A DNA stretch of 64,000 nucleotides from Chloranthus sessilifolius (GCA_021018995.1 CM037590.1:42658287-42722286); one strand, 5' to 3'; counted from the stretch's first letter, positions 9,437-21,886 are shown. Program-made: numbers and translations. Notes: generated from the letters alone by a model not told the origin.

Positions 9437-10844
9437 ATTAAGTAATTTATATAATTAATACGTTTTACACCAATTTATATATTAATAATAGGTTTTACAT
9501 GAATTTATTATACGTGGATGGTAGATTATATGGTTGCCAGCTTTATTTGTAAAGTAAGAGATTAGAAGTTCAAGTTTTGGTAGGAACATATGTAAGTTTG
9601 TTTTAGCATTTATCTCATAAGCTTATATGGATTTAGAAAAAGCTAAAACTCTTATCTTAATGGAATTGAATATAATAATAAAATATGTCCTAAAGCTTTT
9701 GTCTTATATGTTTCTCCCTTTAGAAGTATAACTTTATCTTTTTATTTTAAAAATTTAGAATTAATCTTTTAGATTTCAATTCTACCCTTTTTGCATTACA
9801 AACTTAAGAAAGAGAAATTTAGAAAGTGATTTTTAAGAAATCATTAAAGACTTTTGGATTTTCTTGATAATTTGAGAGCATGGATGGCTAGATTGAAATG
9901 GAGATTTTATTTTTTCAAAAAGTATGTATTTAATTATTTTTATTTTAAAATAATTAGAAATGGCTAAATTTAAATCTCTTTAGGCTTAAAAAATTAAATT
10001 TTATTTTGATTTCAAAGAGGATTGAATGTAAATTTAATTTTAGCTTAAATTATTATTAAAAGTTATTTTATTAAGAAAAGAGATTTTGATTCTCTTTATT
10101 ATCTGTTAATGACATTTTATTTTAATTTGATTAAAGAGTTGAGTCTTAAACCTATTTTAGATTTACATAAAAGTGAAATTGTCTTTGATTTAATAAAGGA
10201 GATTTTATTATTGATTTAGAAGAGAATTAATGAAAATAATTATTTTCAAATAAAAGCTTTTAAATCTATTTTTGAGGTTTGATGGTAATAATTATATATA
10301 TATATATATATATATATCTTAGAATATTTTATTTATTAAAACCTTTTATTAAATTGAAAAGGATGTCTATATAGGTTGTGATTAAGGATTATATTATAAA
10401 TGCTCGATTAAAGCATTTTAAACATGATTCTTTTGAGATATAGGTACAATAAAATCATATTTTTCTTGCTTTAATATTCTAAATATCTAACAATAATCAT
10501 TAATAATGGCCAAAATTGAATGAATGCTGATTATGATGTGTTGCTCTATTATTTTCATGTTTATATTTTCTTATGATTACTTTGTTACATGAAAAATTCT
10601 ATACATATAGTTGATATACAACTTTATTGAGACACAAAATATAAAATTATGATATAAACCTTAAAATAAAAAAAAAAGATTTAAGATGTTAATTTACTTG
10701 TGTGTCTGATTAGCATCATGAGACTGCACATGCCATTACATATTATAAAAGAGAAAAGAATTGAGATTGATAACAAATATGATGTAAATGACATGATGAA
10801 TGCTTATGAAAAACTTAAATTTCAATGATATGTTGATTTTTTAA

Positions 10845-11420
10845 ATGATGATGCTATGAATGATGAAAGATATGAATGAAAGAAAAAGCATGCATGAGTC
10901 ACGAGCATATGAAAGAAATGAACTCATGCGATCAATCATTGCACGCCATGCATAACCAACTTGGATCTAGTGAGTGACTAGAGATCTCAGCCATAAGGGA
11001 AAAATCTTATTATGCATATGTACACAATGTCTTGATGTGCATGCTTGAACATATATTATGTTGAAACTTGAAATACTATACATGAAAAAGTAATGACTGA
11101 TAAAATTATTATTGATGAATAGGAATCATGTTGATGCTGATGAAATATATGAATGAAAAAAAGTAATGCATGCATCAAGAGCAAATGAAAAAAATGAACT
11201 CATGCGATCAATCATTGCATGCTATAACCAGCTCGGATCTAGTGAGTGGCTAAATACAAATGAGGGGAAGATTTTTTGTAGTGATAACTCAGTCATGAGG
11301 GGAAGATTTTATGATGTGTATGTACATGATGTCATGATGCGCATGCTTGAACATATATTGCATTGAAACTTGAAATATTATACATGAAAAAATAATGAAT
11401 GATAAAATTATGATTGATGA
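10845..11420. repeat. Tandem duplication, 276-bp period
   Basis: GAACTCATGCGATCAATCAT occurs at 10920 and again at 11196, exactly 276 bp apart. The surrounding sequence (ATGCATGA starts, GGATCTAGTGAGTG, CATGCTTGAACATATATT, TACATGAAAAA) is repeated in the same order in both units, with scattered differences and a roughly 35-bp insertion/duplication of GAGGGGAAGATTTT in the second. Both are non-coding. Confidence 0.75.
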
Positions 11421-11572
11421 ACATGAATTAGAATAATGAATACAAATCATATTTCATGATTAATATATTGTCAAAATACTTCGACGAGTTAAATTGTATG
11501 AACTTTCATGTTATGCCTTATTTACCATATTGGATGCTCACTTTTGTCATGTTGCACGCACATGTACTTCTC

Positions 11573-11677
<105 letters not shown>

Positions 11678-12979
11678 TTGGTGGATATATAAGATGTCAA
11701 CTGAGATTACAAGTTTGGTTTGTACAAGATAATTTCTTCGACCATTTTTTTTTCCATACGAGATAGATAACAAAGATAGTGAAGTTTCGCTATTTAATGA
11801 CGCTGTTGCCAATGATCAAACACTGGATGGAGGAGATTGTGAGACTGTTATATTTATCTTTTGAACATTTAGTTGATTAGATTTATTATTGATGGACTTT
11901 TATTAGTTTCATTAGTTTTTGTTGTTTTAATTCTTTGGACTTTTATTATTAGGAATATGATTATTAATTACTTTGTTCATTATGAATTTATTTGGTGAAT
12001 TGTTAGACTTAATGTTATTTAATATATATTTTTTATATTCATGCATACGTATGAATTGAAGCTTATTATTTAGTTTTCGCATTATTCACTTTAATTAATG
12101 GTTGATATTAATGGATTGCTTATTTTGATAAGCGCGCTATGATGTTATAGTGATGTATGAATTATGGTGAGTGATGTCCTAAGATCTTACTGTTACATCC
12201 TGCTCATTTTAGAGTCCGTCAAAGCCGATGGCCCACTACATTAGGTGTTTCATGATCTTTCTCACAAGTAATTGAAGACGCAATGTATGTATCGCAATCT
12301 ACTTACAGAAGATTTTAGAAAAATGATAATAAAATCTTGGCTTCGCTTTATGATGAAAATAAGATTGTACTAATTATTATCTTTGGTCACATTGTACTAT
12401 TTTATTGTAACGCATCTTGTCTATGTGATAATCTCTTGAACATCTATCACAGTGTCCACATATGTGTACTCTAATATTCACTATTATTTTTATTTTTTAA
12501 TGGCTAATATTGAAGATCATTGATCTGATGGTATGCAGTTGATTTATAAGTGTGAAGATTCTTTAACTAATATATGTTCCTATCATGCAGTCACAAGGGA
12601 TGTTTATATTGATCATAGATATTTTTTACATGAAATATTTCGTGTTGTAAGATGAAACACTTATTTAATGATGTAAGATTAATAAAAGTCTATTTTTGTC
12701 TTACAACAAAGTCTTGCCAAGATGCAAGACATCTTGGTCTTGAGGCTATCTGAGACAACTCAAAAATCCGAGATTTAAACCATGGGTATCAGCGACAAAA
12801 AATCTTGGAGACATGATGGCCCTTTCTCTGCCTCTTTTAACCTTTCAATTTTTAAGCGATATTTCTTGTTATGGAGAGTAAAGATGGAATCTTCTAAAAC
12901 TAAATAAAGAGAGCCATTACTTGCATGGTACCATGACTCTCACTCATTTTCAGAGTAAGTACCACACACTTTTTCATGG

Positions 12980-13290
12980 ACGAAAACCATTGAATGATAT
13001 GAGTTAGACGATAAAGATTGTTTTTTGTTTCAATCTTCCCCATGATAGATCTTAAGATCATGGCACGCCTGTAAGACGGTGGCCAGATATTGATTTCACA
13101 TAGTACACATTCTCAATAGTGATCTAGGGCAAAAGAGTTGACCTTCACTTTTAGGGACGTTTGCCATGTGGAATTAACATCCGATTGTCTAATAGGCACG
13201 CCAGAATTTAAGACCTATCATGGGGAAGATTGGAACAAAAAAATCCCCTCATCAGCCTCAAATCAGTCAATGGTTTTCAAACGTAAAAAA
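12980..13290. repeat. P1 palindromic family, copy D
   Basis: It has both arms: AAAACCATTGAATG, AATCTTCCCCATGATAGATC and TTAAGATCATGG on the left, and GACCTATCATGGGGAAGATT, GAACAAAAAAAT and GTCAATGGTTTT on the right. The CATGTGGAATTAACATCCGA word seen in other copies lies in the middle. The outer AAAACCATTGA/TCAATGGTTTT ends are the clearest termini in this copy. Confidence 0.6.
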
Positions 13291-13490
13291 CTGTGGTCGT
13301 ACTTACTGCGAAAACGGGTGAGAATAGCCGTCCTTTACTTGCACACGATTTTTAAGCCCTTACACCGATTTTGAAAAAATAGGGTCTTTTATAACTTGTT
13401 TTAAATGACAAATATATCCTTATGGTTGCTCCTAAAATATATTTTCCCAGAATTTACTTCTTTCTGATATTAACTTTTACAATCACTTAA

Positions 13491-14012
13491 GGGATAGTTT
13501 CAAAATAACCCTTGAACTTTCACCCCGTCATCAATAACGCACCTAAATTGTTGCTCTTATCTAATAGGCACCTAAAGTACACATAAGTTCATCAACTAAA
13601 CCCCTACCGTCACCTTCCGTTAATATGCGAATGGAAAATGCTGAGTTGGCATACAACATTTCAAAATAGCGTACGTGACATGCCAATTAATGTGGCGAAG
13701 ACTTAGTAGGTGCGACTGTTGATTTGACTTGTCCTCGTTACGTTGACATGCCGCGCACGCTAACATGGCATACAACACCCCAAATTAATAGTTGCGCCTG
13801 CTAAGTCCCCGCCACGATGGTAAGCCATGCACGCTATTTTGGGGTGTTGTATGCCAATTCAGTATTTTCTATTCGCATATTAATGTAAGGTGACGGTAAG
13901 GGTTTAGTTGATGAACTTATGTGTACTTTAGGTGCCTATTAGATAGGAGCAATAGTTTAGGTACATTATTAATAACGGGATAAAAGTTTAGGGGTTATTT
14001 TAAAATTTTCTT
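13491..14012. mobile_element. 522-bp Mutator-like foldback MITE, perfect 9-bp duplication
   Basis: The left arm starts GGGATAGTTTCAAAATAACC. The right arm, reverse-complemented, ends in AAGAAAATTTTAAAATAACC and follows the left arm for about 230 bp with high identity, including CTAATAGGCACCTAAAGTAC, ACACATAAGTTCATCAACTA and ATTAATATGCGAAT. Both flanks are ATCACTTAA (13482-13490 and 14013-14021). Long inverted repeats and a perfect 9-bp duplication fit a Mutator-superfamily MITE. No coding capacity; the high arm identity suggests a fairly young insertion. Confidence 0.85.
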
Positions 14013-14342
14013 ATCACTTAAACCCTCTCTCTTTCCAAAAATCCTAGCATATGCAGAGGAAAAAATTTCAAGCTCCATCAAGGCAACTAGGTTGTTCTTG
14101 TTTATCTTTTTTTAGCAAAAAATTACTCCTCTTTCACTTTTTAGGCCAAGACCTTATTTTATATCAGTAACTGATTCTTTTGAAATTTCATTAAGTGCAA
14201 TATATTTAAAAATAAGCTTAGGTTGAAAGGCAAAAACAAATTAGAAGGTGCTTGTGTTCCAGTTTGATTTGGTGGGAGGGAGATTAATCTTCTACAACAT
14301 AAAACAAGTCGAAGCAAATCAGAAAATGTAAAAATGCAGAGT

Positions 14343-14618
14343 CAAGGTATCGAATATTGGCCGATAATATGTATCGGCTATATATATATATATAAATATC
14401 AGGTTTTCGGCAAATCGATATATCTGCCCCGATATGTACCGATTATCAAATCGGTATTTGATATCAGTATCGGCCGATACATATTGAGTATCGGCCGATG
14501 TATCGTATCGGCCGCTACCTCCCATTTTTTTTTTCTTCTTTTAAAAAAAAATTCTCGAGTTAACTCGTTATCGACCGATTCGTATTAGTCCTCAAATGAT
14601 ACCCGAGTTGAAACCTTG
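14343..14618. mobile_element. hAT-like MITE with TATCGGCCGATA interior
   Basis: The left end is CAAGGTATCGAATATTGGCC. The right end, reverse-complemented, is CAAGGTTTCAACTCGGGTATC. The interior repeats ATCGGCCGATA-type words and a short AT run. Flanks TGCAGAGT and TGCTTAAT match at only 5 of 8 positions, so the target duplication is weak. It resembles the better-supported copies at 29367-29854 and 33489-33610. Confidence 0.5.
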
Positions 14619-14704
14619 TGCTTAATTCAGCTTCTTTTACAATTTCCTATAAAAAATTCAGTATTTTATCGTAGTTTTTACACTTTGGGTACCTATAAAC
14701 ACGC

Positions 14705-15180
14705 CCACGTCACATATCCCTTGAAAATCATTGATTCCTTAGAATGAGACTATGAAGATCTTTTTTCATCCTAATATTCCACACAATAGATCTTAAGATT
14801 ATGACACTTACACCTATCAAATGATCAATATTTGATATATGTGTCACATATATCAAAAGATGCCCTTGAATCATATGACACACATCACGCTCAACCACAA
14901 AATCTAATGGTGGTATCAGATACAAGGAATATCGGAGCCCGACATGGGCTGGAGATTTTTTTAGTCCCAATCGTTATACACAACTGATCTTGAGGTCATG
15001 GATTGAGCATATCCAGTCACTTTTTTTATAGGTTCCATGTGGAATAAAAAATGTTTTGTTTGTATGTTCCATGTCGAATAAAAAATGTTTTGACTGATTA
15101 GTTCTTATGATCTGTAGATCCGTTGTACTTGTGAGAAAAATTGGAACGAAAATCGATCCATCCTACGATTTATTGCAGGT
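14705..15180. repeat. P1 palindromic family, composite copy E
   Basis: Two P1 pieces are joined. The left (14720-14905) carries ATTCCACACAATAGATCTTA and a CACATATATC word. The right (14940-15175) carries CAACTGATCTTGAGGTCATG, CCATGTGGAATAAAAAATG twice, and AAAATTGGAACGAAAATCGAT. The doubled CATGT(G/C)GAATAAAAAATG points to an insertion or internal duplication. Confidence 0.5.
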
Positions 15181-15330
15181 AACGGGGGATATTCAGTACA
15201 GTATATGGTGGGGTTTAATAGTTAGCACTTATTATTGTGGAGGGTTAGTAGCAGGCTAGCAGCCCCCTTTCGCCTGCCTCTTTTAAGCTTTCCATTTTTG
15301 CCGCGGTTTTCTCTCTCTAAACATAAAATA

Positions 15331-15585
15331 TAGGGCACTTTAAAAAATAATGCCTCAAAAATAAACATTTTAGAAAAACAATGTTTTCATGGATTTTAAA
15401 ACTTTAAAATACCGTAAAAGTACTATTTTTTTTAAAAAGTTTCTAAAACTAAAAAAAAAAACAGTACTTTCACGATATTTTAAAGTTTTAAAATCCGTGA
15501 AAACATTATTTTTCTAAAACGTTTGAAGTTAGGGTATTTTTTGTCAAAAAGTTTGTTTTTGAGGCTGTTTCTCTAATTATCCCTA
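15331..15585. mobile_element. Small foldback element
   Basis: TTTTCATGGATTTTAAAACT, AAAATACCGTAAAAGTACT and AAACATTTTAGAAAAA on the left are mirrored on the right as AGTACTTTCACGATATTTTA, AGTTTTAAAATCCGTGAAAA and TTTTTCTAAAACG. The outermost ends read TAGGGCACTTT and, reversed, TAGGGATAATTAG. No clear target duplication was found. Non-coding. Confidence 0.5.
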
Positions 15586-15639
15586 AAATTTATATAACAA
15601 AATCATTGAAGAAACCGACGAGAAGCAGAGAAGAGTAAT

Positions 15640-16775
15640 TGAGAAAATTGGAGAACAAAGATGAAAGCCAAGATCAAAATCCGAGCCCAATCGATAAGCT
15701 CCCTTACCACATCCTTTTTCAACTGCCATTAAGCTCTCCCTCTCCCAATGCAAGTGCGTTTGCAAGTACTGGCTCACGATTATCCGAGACCCCGAGATCT
15801 GTATCGCGCACCTACTGTAATCATTCCTGTCTCCCGGCTCCGGTAAGGCCCCTAATAAACTCTATCTGCTCAAAACACTTGGTTTGGAAATCCCAAAATC
15901 CTCGATTTACAGATCGTAGGTTCGATCAACGGCCTGATCTGTTTGTACCAGCCAGGCCTCTGTTCCAGTGTATGCCGGTAATCCCTGTACAGGCGAACAC
16001 TTAGCGTTATCGCCATCAACCCACCACAGCCACGGAAGTGGCTATGTTCTAGGGTTTGTGCTCAACTCAAATACTAAAGGATATAAAGTGGTAAGAATGA
16101 TGGATGATGGCTGCGGTCTACATGTGGAGGTGTATACGCTTGGCACCGGATACTGGAGGAGTAAAAGCATTATACCTTAAAGGCTTCACCGGCAAATGTG
16201 GGACATGTCTCTGAAAACGGGGGGGGGGGGGTTACACTTCACTGAACAGCCAAAGACGACGACCACTTCCCTTGGCTCAACAAATATCTCATTTCATTCG
16301 ATCTCGGTAACGAGGAATTCCGTGTGATACCATATCTGGAATTTGGGGTGAACATAACCATAGCGGGGGGTGGTTGAAGGGTGCCTTTATCTATTTATTA
16401 AATCGCAATATTTTTGTGGAAATGCAGCTGGTGGATGTTTTGAGGTATGTGTGATGAAGGAGTATGGTGTAAAGGAGTCTTGGAGTAAAGATTTTGTTAT
16501 CAAAATGAGGCTTAATCCGTTCCCTTCGTTTATACGCTACTCCAAGCCTTAAAGAATATATAGAAATGGTGAACCTTTACTCCAGGATGGCGAAAATCTG
16601 GTTACCTACAATGTGGAAAGTCAAAAGGTTACAAATGTTGGAGTTCAGGGGGTTCCGCACTTTAATATAGTGTGTGCTTTTGTGGGGAGCCTCGTTACAC
16701 TCGAATCTGCCTGTGGAGGAGAAAAGATGAGTGAAACGGAAAGAAGGAACATAACCGTTAAGGTATTGTGACACG
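15640..16775 (+). pseudogene. F-box family pseudogene
   Basis: Reading across frames on the plus strand gives a recognisable F-box core: IDKLPYHILFQLPLSS, then after a one-base shift QCKCVCKYWLTIIRDPE. Further on come ALSPSTHHSHGSGYVLGF and TKGYKVVRMM, then WLNKYLISFDLGNEEFRVIP and KESWSKDFVIKMRLNPF, the kind of motifs seen in the F-box-associated interaction domain. Intact relatives are about 350-400 codons and act as substrate receptors of SCF ubiquitin ligases. Here several frameshifts and in-frame stops break the frame and no single frame exceeds 121 codons, so it is dead unless introns are hidden. Confidence 0.75.
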
Positions 16776-18168
16776 ACCCAACCCTGTGTTTTGTCAGTTC
16801 CCAAACTAGTTAATTTGCTCCATTCAATTGTTTTATAGATGTTTGTTCATATGTTCTACTAGTCTTATCTATATATCACTTTGTCTACCTATTTGTGTGA
16901 GCTTATGTTGTGAGAAATCACTTTGCACGACCGCCATAATTCATCCTAAGAGCTAGTAATATAGAGAATGTTAATTGGAGATTGTTGCTTCTATGTCAAC
17001 TCACATTCAGTCATTCTACATAAGTCCAGTTACGGTGCTATTCATATAGAGAATGGTAATTGGGAAGTCTGATAAAAAAGGCCATCTTCTCATTCTCGAC
17101 TAAAATTTTGTGCTTTATATCCTAATAAAATCAACTGAACCTTGGTCTAGTATGTGTTCTTGTTTTTGTTGTGGCCAGAGTTTGCTCTATATGATTCTCA
17201 ATTGTCTATTTTTCTCCCGAAATTAGGAGAAACAACTTGAATTACCTAGTGGGTATGCACGTTTGTAGATAGTAGGATTTAGAGAAAACTTGGTTACTAT
17301 ATATTGGACAATCGATCACTGGTTTGTCTCTAGTGCGTCTAGATTAGCGGAAGAACAATCTGAAGTGAGATTCGAAAGCATTGTTATTTATTCAACTAGA
17401 AAAGATATTTTCCTCATCGATCAAAAAAAAAAACATATTTTCCTCATAATTTTTTATATAATCTAATGAAGCATGACTAGAATATTCAGGGAGGCTGCTC
17501 TGGTAAAGCACTACACTAGGTCTTCAATGCAGAGAATGAGAACTAGCTCATGTGTTGGTTGGAAACTATTTGGTATTTTCTTGTAGGATACGAAAAATGG
17601 GGCATAGCTTATGAGGATATTTTGTTAAGCATAAACTTATCAAAATTCTAGTGAAGCCCTCTTGGTACATTTGAGCATACCACAACTTAGGAAATGATAG
17701 AGTTAAGCCAATTGATGTGATAGATGAATCCTAGGTGTCAAAAGACTAAATGGGATTGGAGGTGGAATGTTGTTCCATGTTGGCTTTCCTTGCTCTATTG
17801 CCCCTAGAGTAGGGTGGTTCTTGATAGGATGAAAAATATAAAAAAAGAGAATGAAACAAACACAGAGACCAACTGCACACCATACAATTGATTTTTGTGG
17901 TTCCTGCTATGTGGCTACCTTCATAGGAAAAATTTTTACACCAGCGTAGATGCGTTCGATAGCCATTTTTTTAATACATTATGTTTTTTTATAATGATTT
18001 CATTTAGTGAAAATATTCTCATACACATGACATTTTAAGGTCAAGGATTACATAAAAGGTCAAATCCAAGAGGGGTCTAAACATAACACAATACGTTCCC
18101 TATCCAAGTTTCTCACTTCTTTTTTGTACCCATAATTCATTAAGGTACCTTGCTGTCCCCAATCTGTA
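16776..18168. other. Non-coding stretch after the F-box pseudogene
   Basis: No exon or repeat structure was recognised. The sequence has the mixed composition of ordinary intergenic DNA. Confidence 0.4.
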
Positions 18169-18176
18169 CAAAGGAC

Positions 18177-18767
18177 TAGGGGTCTCAATGGGCCGGGCCG
18201 GATTTTAAATGGGCTAAAATGGTTGGCCCATCCCTGGCCCGTTTATTATTCTGGCCAGGCCGACTAATAAATAACGTAGCCCATGCTCGGCCCAGATAAT
18301 ACTTGGCCCGCCACATAATCCGGCTTTGTTCGGGCCAGCCCCGGCCCGGCCCGACATAAGCCCATGCAAACCACATTTTTAATTTTTTTAGGGTGAAATC
18401 GAGCCGGATATAAGCCCATCCGACCCTTTGGAGCAAAAGTAGTTGAGGAAACTTACCAAATATGCCTTCATTTTAAAACAAGAATGGATTAAAATGAGGA
18501 CAATATAATAATTTCACTAATATTGACTAATATATATAATGAAATGGGTGTGTACTAATATATACATACATATTTTTATTTGGGCCGAGCCAAAGCTCTA
18601 TAGTGTAGCTGGCTGGCAGGTTTGACTCTAATGCCCAAACTCGGCCCATTTATATATTTGGGCTAGCCCGGCCCAACCCGTTTATTAAATGGGCATAAAA
18701 AATGCAGCCCATACCCGACCCATGGCTGGCCGGGGCCGGGCTCAAGCCTGTCTCATTGAGACCCGTA
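18177..18767. mobile_element. hAT-type element with GGGCCGGGCC interior
   Basis: The ends are TAGGGGTCTCAATGGGCC and, reverse-complemented, TACGGGTCTCAATGAGACAGG. Flanks CAAAGGAC (18169-18176) and CATAGGAC (18768-18775) match at 7 of 8 positions. The interior consists of GGCCCGGCCC, GGCCGGG and CCCATGG-type words on both strands, with an AT-rich centre. No transposase. Same family as 1846-2200. Confidence 0.75.
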
Positions 18768-18991
18768 CATAGGACCATAACTTTGCCATGTATGGGTCAT
18801 GATATTGGTTTAAGTTTCTTGTTTTGATTTATTAAATTGTGTTTGCTCGTCATTTTCTCAAAAAAAGGATTGAAGCATTTGTTTTAAATATTGAGCCTGT
18901 GGTTCTGTAAGAAGGCAATGAAACAAAGTACATGCCCAATCAAGGTAAATGAATATACTGTTGTACTTATCATCCTAATCAACATATAGTT

Positions 18992-19080
18992 AAGGTTAGG
19001 GTTAGGTAACCTTAACTAAGATGATTTAAGGTTAGGGTTAGTTAACCTTAACTAAGATGATTTAAGGTTAGGGTTAGGTA
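18992..19080. repeat. 36-bp tandem repeat with telomere-like TTAGGG words
   Basis: The unit starts AAGGTTAGGGTTAGGTAACC and ends AAGATGATTT. Copies begin at 18992, 19028 and 19064, the last truncated. Each unit holds GGTTAGGGTTAG and a TAAGGTT/AACCTTA inverted pair. The plant telomere unit is TTTAGGG, so this is only telomere-like. Confidence 0.85.
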
Positions 19081-19698
19081 AGGAGGAGGAAGAAAAGGGA
19101 AGAGGGAGAATTAGGGTTGAGAGCTTAAAGTTTGCGTGAATCTGCTCCATACAACATCAGAAAGGTACTGAATCACGAGAGTGCTAGAATTAAAGTTTCT
19201 CAGTATATGATTCTGATCAAAACCCGTTTATTTTTTTCTTTATTCAAGCTCAAATTTTGACCTGGAGCTTATGTCAACAAATCTGATTTTTTTTTTCCTT
19301 CAAGAATATTAAACCATCTTCATTTTCTTCCTTCGTAGGTTGCCAGAGCAACATACATCCCGCCTTTTCAGCTACACACATCTTCATCGCTGGCTGCCTG
19401 CAACAATAGCATTCCTCTTCTTTTCGTTTTTTTTTTCCTCTTCTTTTCCTTCTTTGTCCATGATATCAACAACTTCATCATTTTCATTTTTTTACATGGA
19501 TCGAGGAGGGAAGATAGTACACATAAAACAAGAATGGATGATTGCTATACGAGACTAAACATGGTTACAACATTACTAAATTTGAACCCTAGTGTTAGGT
19601 CGCAGGTTCCAGTCCTGGAATCAGCCTCTTCAAAATGGGGGTAAGGCTGCCTACCATCTACCTTTCCCAGACCTTGCTGCCAGCGGGAGCCTTGTGCA
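19081..19698. other. Non-coding stretch
   Basis: T-rich and mixed DNA. A 72-codon frame at 19340-19558 is built on runs of TTC and TTT and has no other support. Confidence 0.35.
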
Positions 19699-19706
19699 AT
19701 GGGTAC

Positions 19707-19903
19707 CAAGGATCCAAATATTGGTTACGTTTTCAGTTTCGGGCATGACTGAAACTGAAAATTTGAACCGAAATTTCGGCTGAAAATTTCCCCTCCATAT
19801 ATATTTTGACCGAAATTTCAACTCAAATTTTTGTTTCTGTGGGAATGGAAACCGATGCATTTCGGCCAATCATTTGAATTATTGGCCGAAATTTTGAACA
19901 GTG
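19707..19903. mobile_element. hAT-like MITE with AAATTTCGGCC interior
   Basis: The left end is CAAGGATCCAAATATTGG. The right end, reverse-complemented, is CACTGTTCAAAATTTCGG. Flanks ATGGGTAC (19699-19706) and GTGGGTAC (19904-19911) match at 7 of 8 positions. The interior is degenerate GAAATTTC and CGAAATTT words. Likely relatives are at 32260-32421 and 35818-36083. Confidence 0.65.
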
Positions 19904-19911
19904 GTGGGTAC

Positions 19912-20780
19912 GTCCTTTAAGGATATTTTAACTCTCTGGAGAATCAACAACTTTCTGTGGAGTCGTGACTGTTAGATATACTAACTTCATCGTATATCAC
20001 CTTTTTCTCTTCACTAATCGCATAAGCTAGGAGACGTGACATGATGCTATTGCATCTAAGATCCTCCAATACCAAAATGGATGGCGTAAGATCTGTGAAT
20101 ACACATCACCTGTGCAAATGAACACACCCTCACTTTTGCGCTAAAATATATTGATTTGTGAAAACTATGGCCAATTTTGCCCAATTGATGGAAAAAAGTA
20201 GCACCAATGACGAGTGAAGTGGTGCCACTTGACTTAGTTATCATGCTATTTTAGCAAAACTTTTTCTTATTCATTACGGTTATTTCTTTTGTTTCTAGCT
20301 CCTCTTACTATTTGGAAAATATGTTAATTACTCGTCTATTTTCCCATATTATTTGTTCATAATATTAATTATTAATGTTATTTTTGTTATCGGTGACAAA
20401 GAAATTCTATTAGACAACAAAAAAGAAACAGAGAAAAAGATCATTTTTTATCCATGACAACTGGTTAATGATTTCCTTTCCTCTCAAGCTCTCAACTCTC
20501 GTGAATTTTGTATTCTAATTTTCTGTTTCCACTTAAAAAAAATAAATCGAAATACGGGTGGTGTTGATGGTCTAACACTTCTTTTTCCCCTAGGATCAGA
20601 AGCTGCAAGTTTCATTACCTGAAGCATATGGATATCACTAGGTTCTGAATTCGAATACTTTCTGATGGTGAATGATGTAGATAGCCGTATCACTTATTTA
20701 GGAGTGCTCTAATATTCATGGATCGTGAAGATCGACAATAGATTGACTCTAAGATCGTAAATTATCTTTATATATAGGAA
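19912..20780. other. Non-coding stretch
   Basis: No gene, exon or repeat structure recognised. Confidence 0.4.
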
Positions 20781-21310
20781 CATGCGTCCAGAGCCGGCCC
20801 AGAGATTTTCGGGGCCCAAGGTGAGTTCCTAAAATGGAGCTCTTCTTACATATTAATTTTAAAAAAAAAATTGTCATAATATTTTTTTTTGACAAATAAA
20901 ATAATACTCAATGCGTTTAGATAGTGTTTTTAGATTACAAATATCTCAATTTTCCGTTCTATTGTTTATAATTTGAAAATGCAACTAACAAATTAACGAA
21001 ACTATATATTAAAGAAAATGCAACACGAAAACGAGAAAAAAAAATGGTAGAACGTACCCGATGGTTCGAGTAACCTAACCATTAACATTTTAAATTTTTT
21101 TATTATTTTAACTGCTATTGAATCTTTCACTGCCATTTGTTAGCATTTTAACAATCTAAAAAAGTTTTAAAATGGGTTCATTGGATAAGTCTCGTCAAAT
21201 AGATCAAAATTGATAGGTCATTTGCAAAAAACAGAACTCTAACGAGTTTGAAGTCGCTATTTTAAGTTATGATCAGTTAATAATAAAAATATGTGTGTAT
21301 ATATATATAT

Positions 21311-21802
21311 GGGAGCCGGTCCCTTCTTCCATGGAGGAGCGCCCTCCAAGATCTCGTGGAGATCAATGTGACTTCCAAAACTCTATTTGGGTGCGATGGG
21401 AAGCATAAGGGAACGGCTTAAATCAAATCATTGAATCCTTCTAATCATATGACGGAGATCGCATTTCACTCATATCTTTCACTCAATAGATCTTGAGATC
21501 ATGTTGCACTTGTTAAACTGTCGGTTTGTGATTCAACCTATCATAGATCCCCAAAAATGGCTATAAAATCACATTTGAGCGTGAAGTGTGCCATATGATT
21601 CAAGGGCATTTTTTCGAGATTTTTGACACATGAAATAAAAAATTAATCATTTAATAGGTGGGTCATGATTTGAAGATCTATTTTGTGAGAGATAGGTACG
21701 AAAAATTATTTCCATCATCTCATTCAAAGAAATCAATGGTTTTTAAAGGGTCTGGGAGATGGGCACTTTCAAAGAACACATAGGCGCATTTAGAGGTTCC
21801 CC
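21311..21802. repeat. P1 palindromic family, longest copy F
   Basis: This copy defines the probable full length. The ends are GGGAGCCGGTCCC and, reversed, GGGGAACCTC, set in TATATAT on both sides. The inner arms carry ATGACGGAGATCGC, CACTCAATAGATCTTGAGAT on the left and ATTTGAAGATCTATTTTGTG, ATTTCCATCATCTCATTC on the right. The CACATTTGAGCGTGAAGTG word lies in the middle. It sits inside the hAT-like element 20789-22691. No coding capacity. Confidence 0.6.
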
Positions 21803-21886
21803 ATATATAAAGGATTTGATCAAACAAATTTGGTTCAATCAAAATTGGGTGAGAAAATCTATTGGGTCAATACATATGGTCGGTCT

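Noticed and set aside
18992-19080. Interstitial telomere
   Set aside because: The unit is 36 bp and not the plant TTTAGGG heptamer; only two and a half copies.
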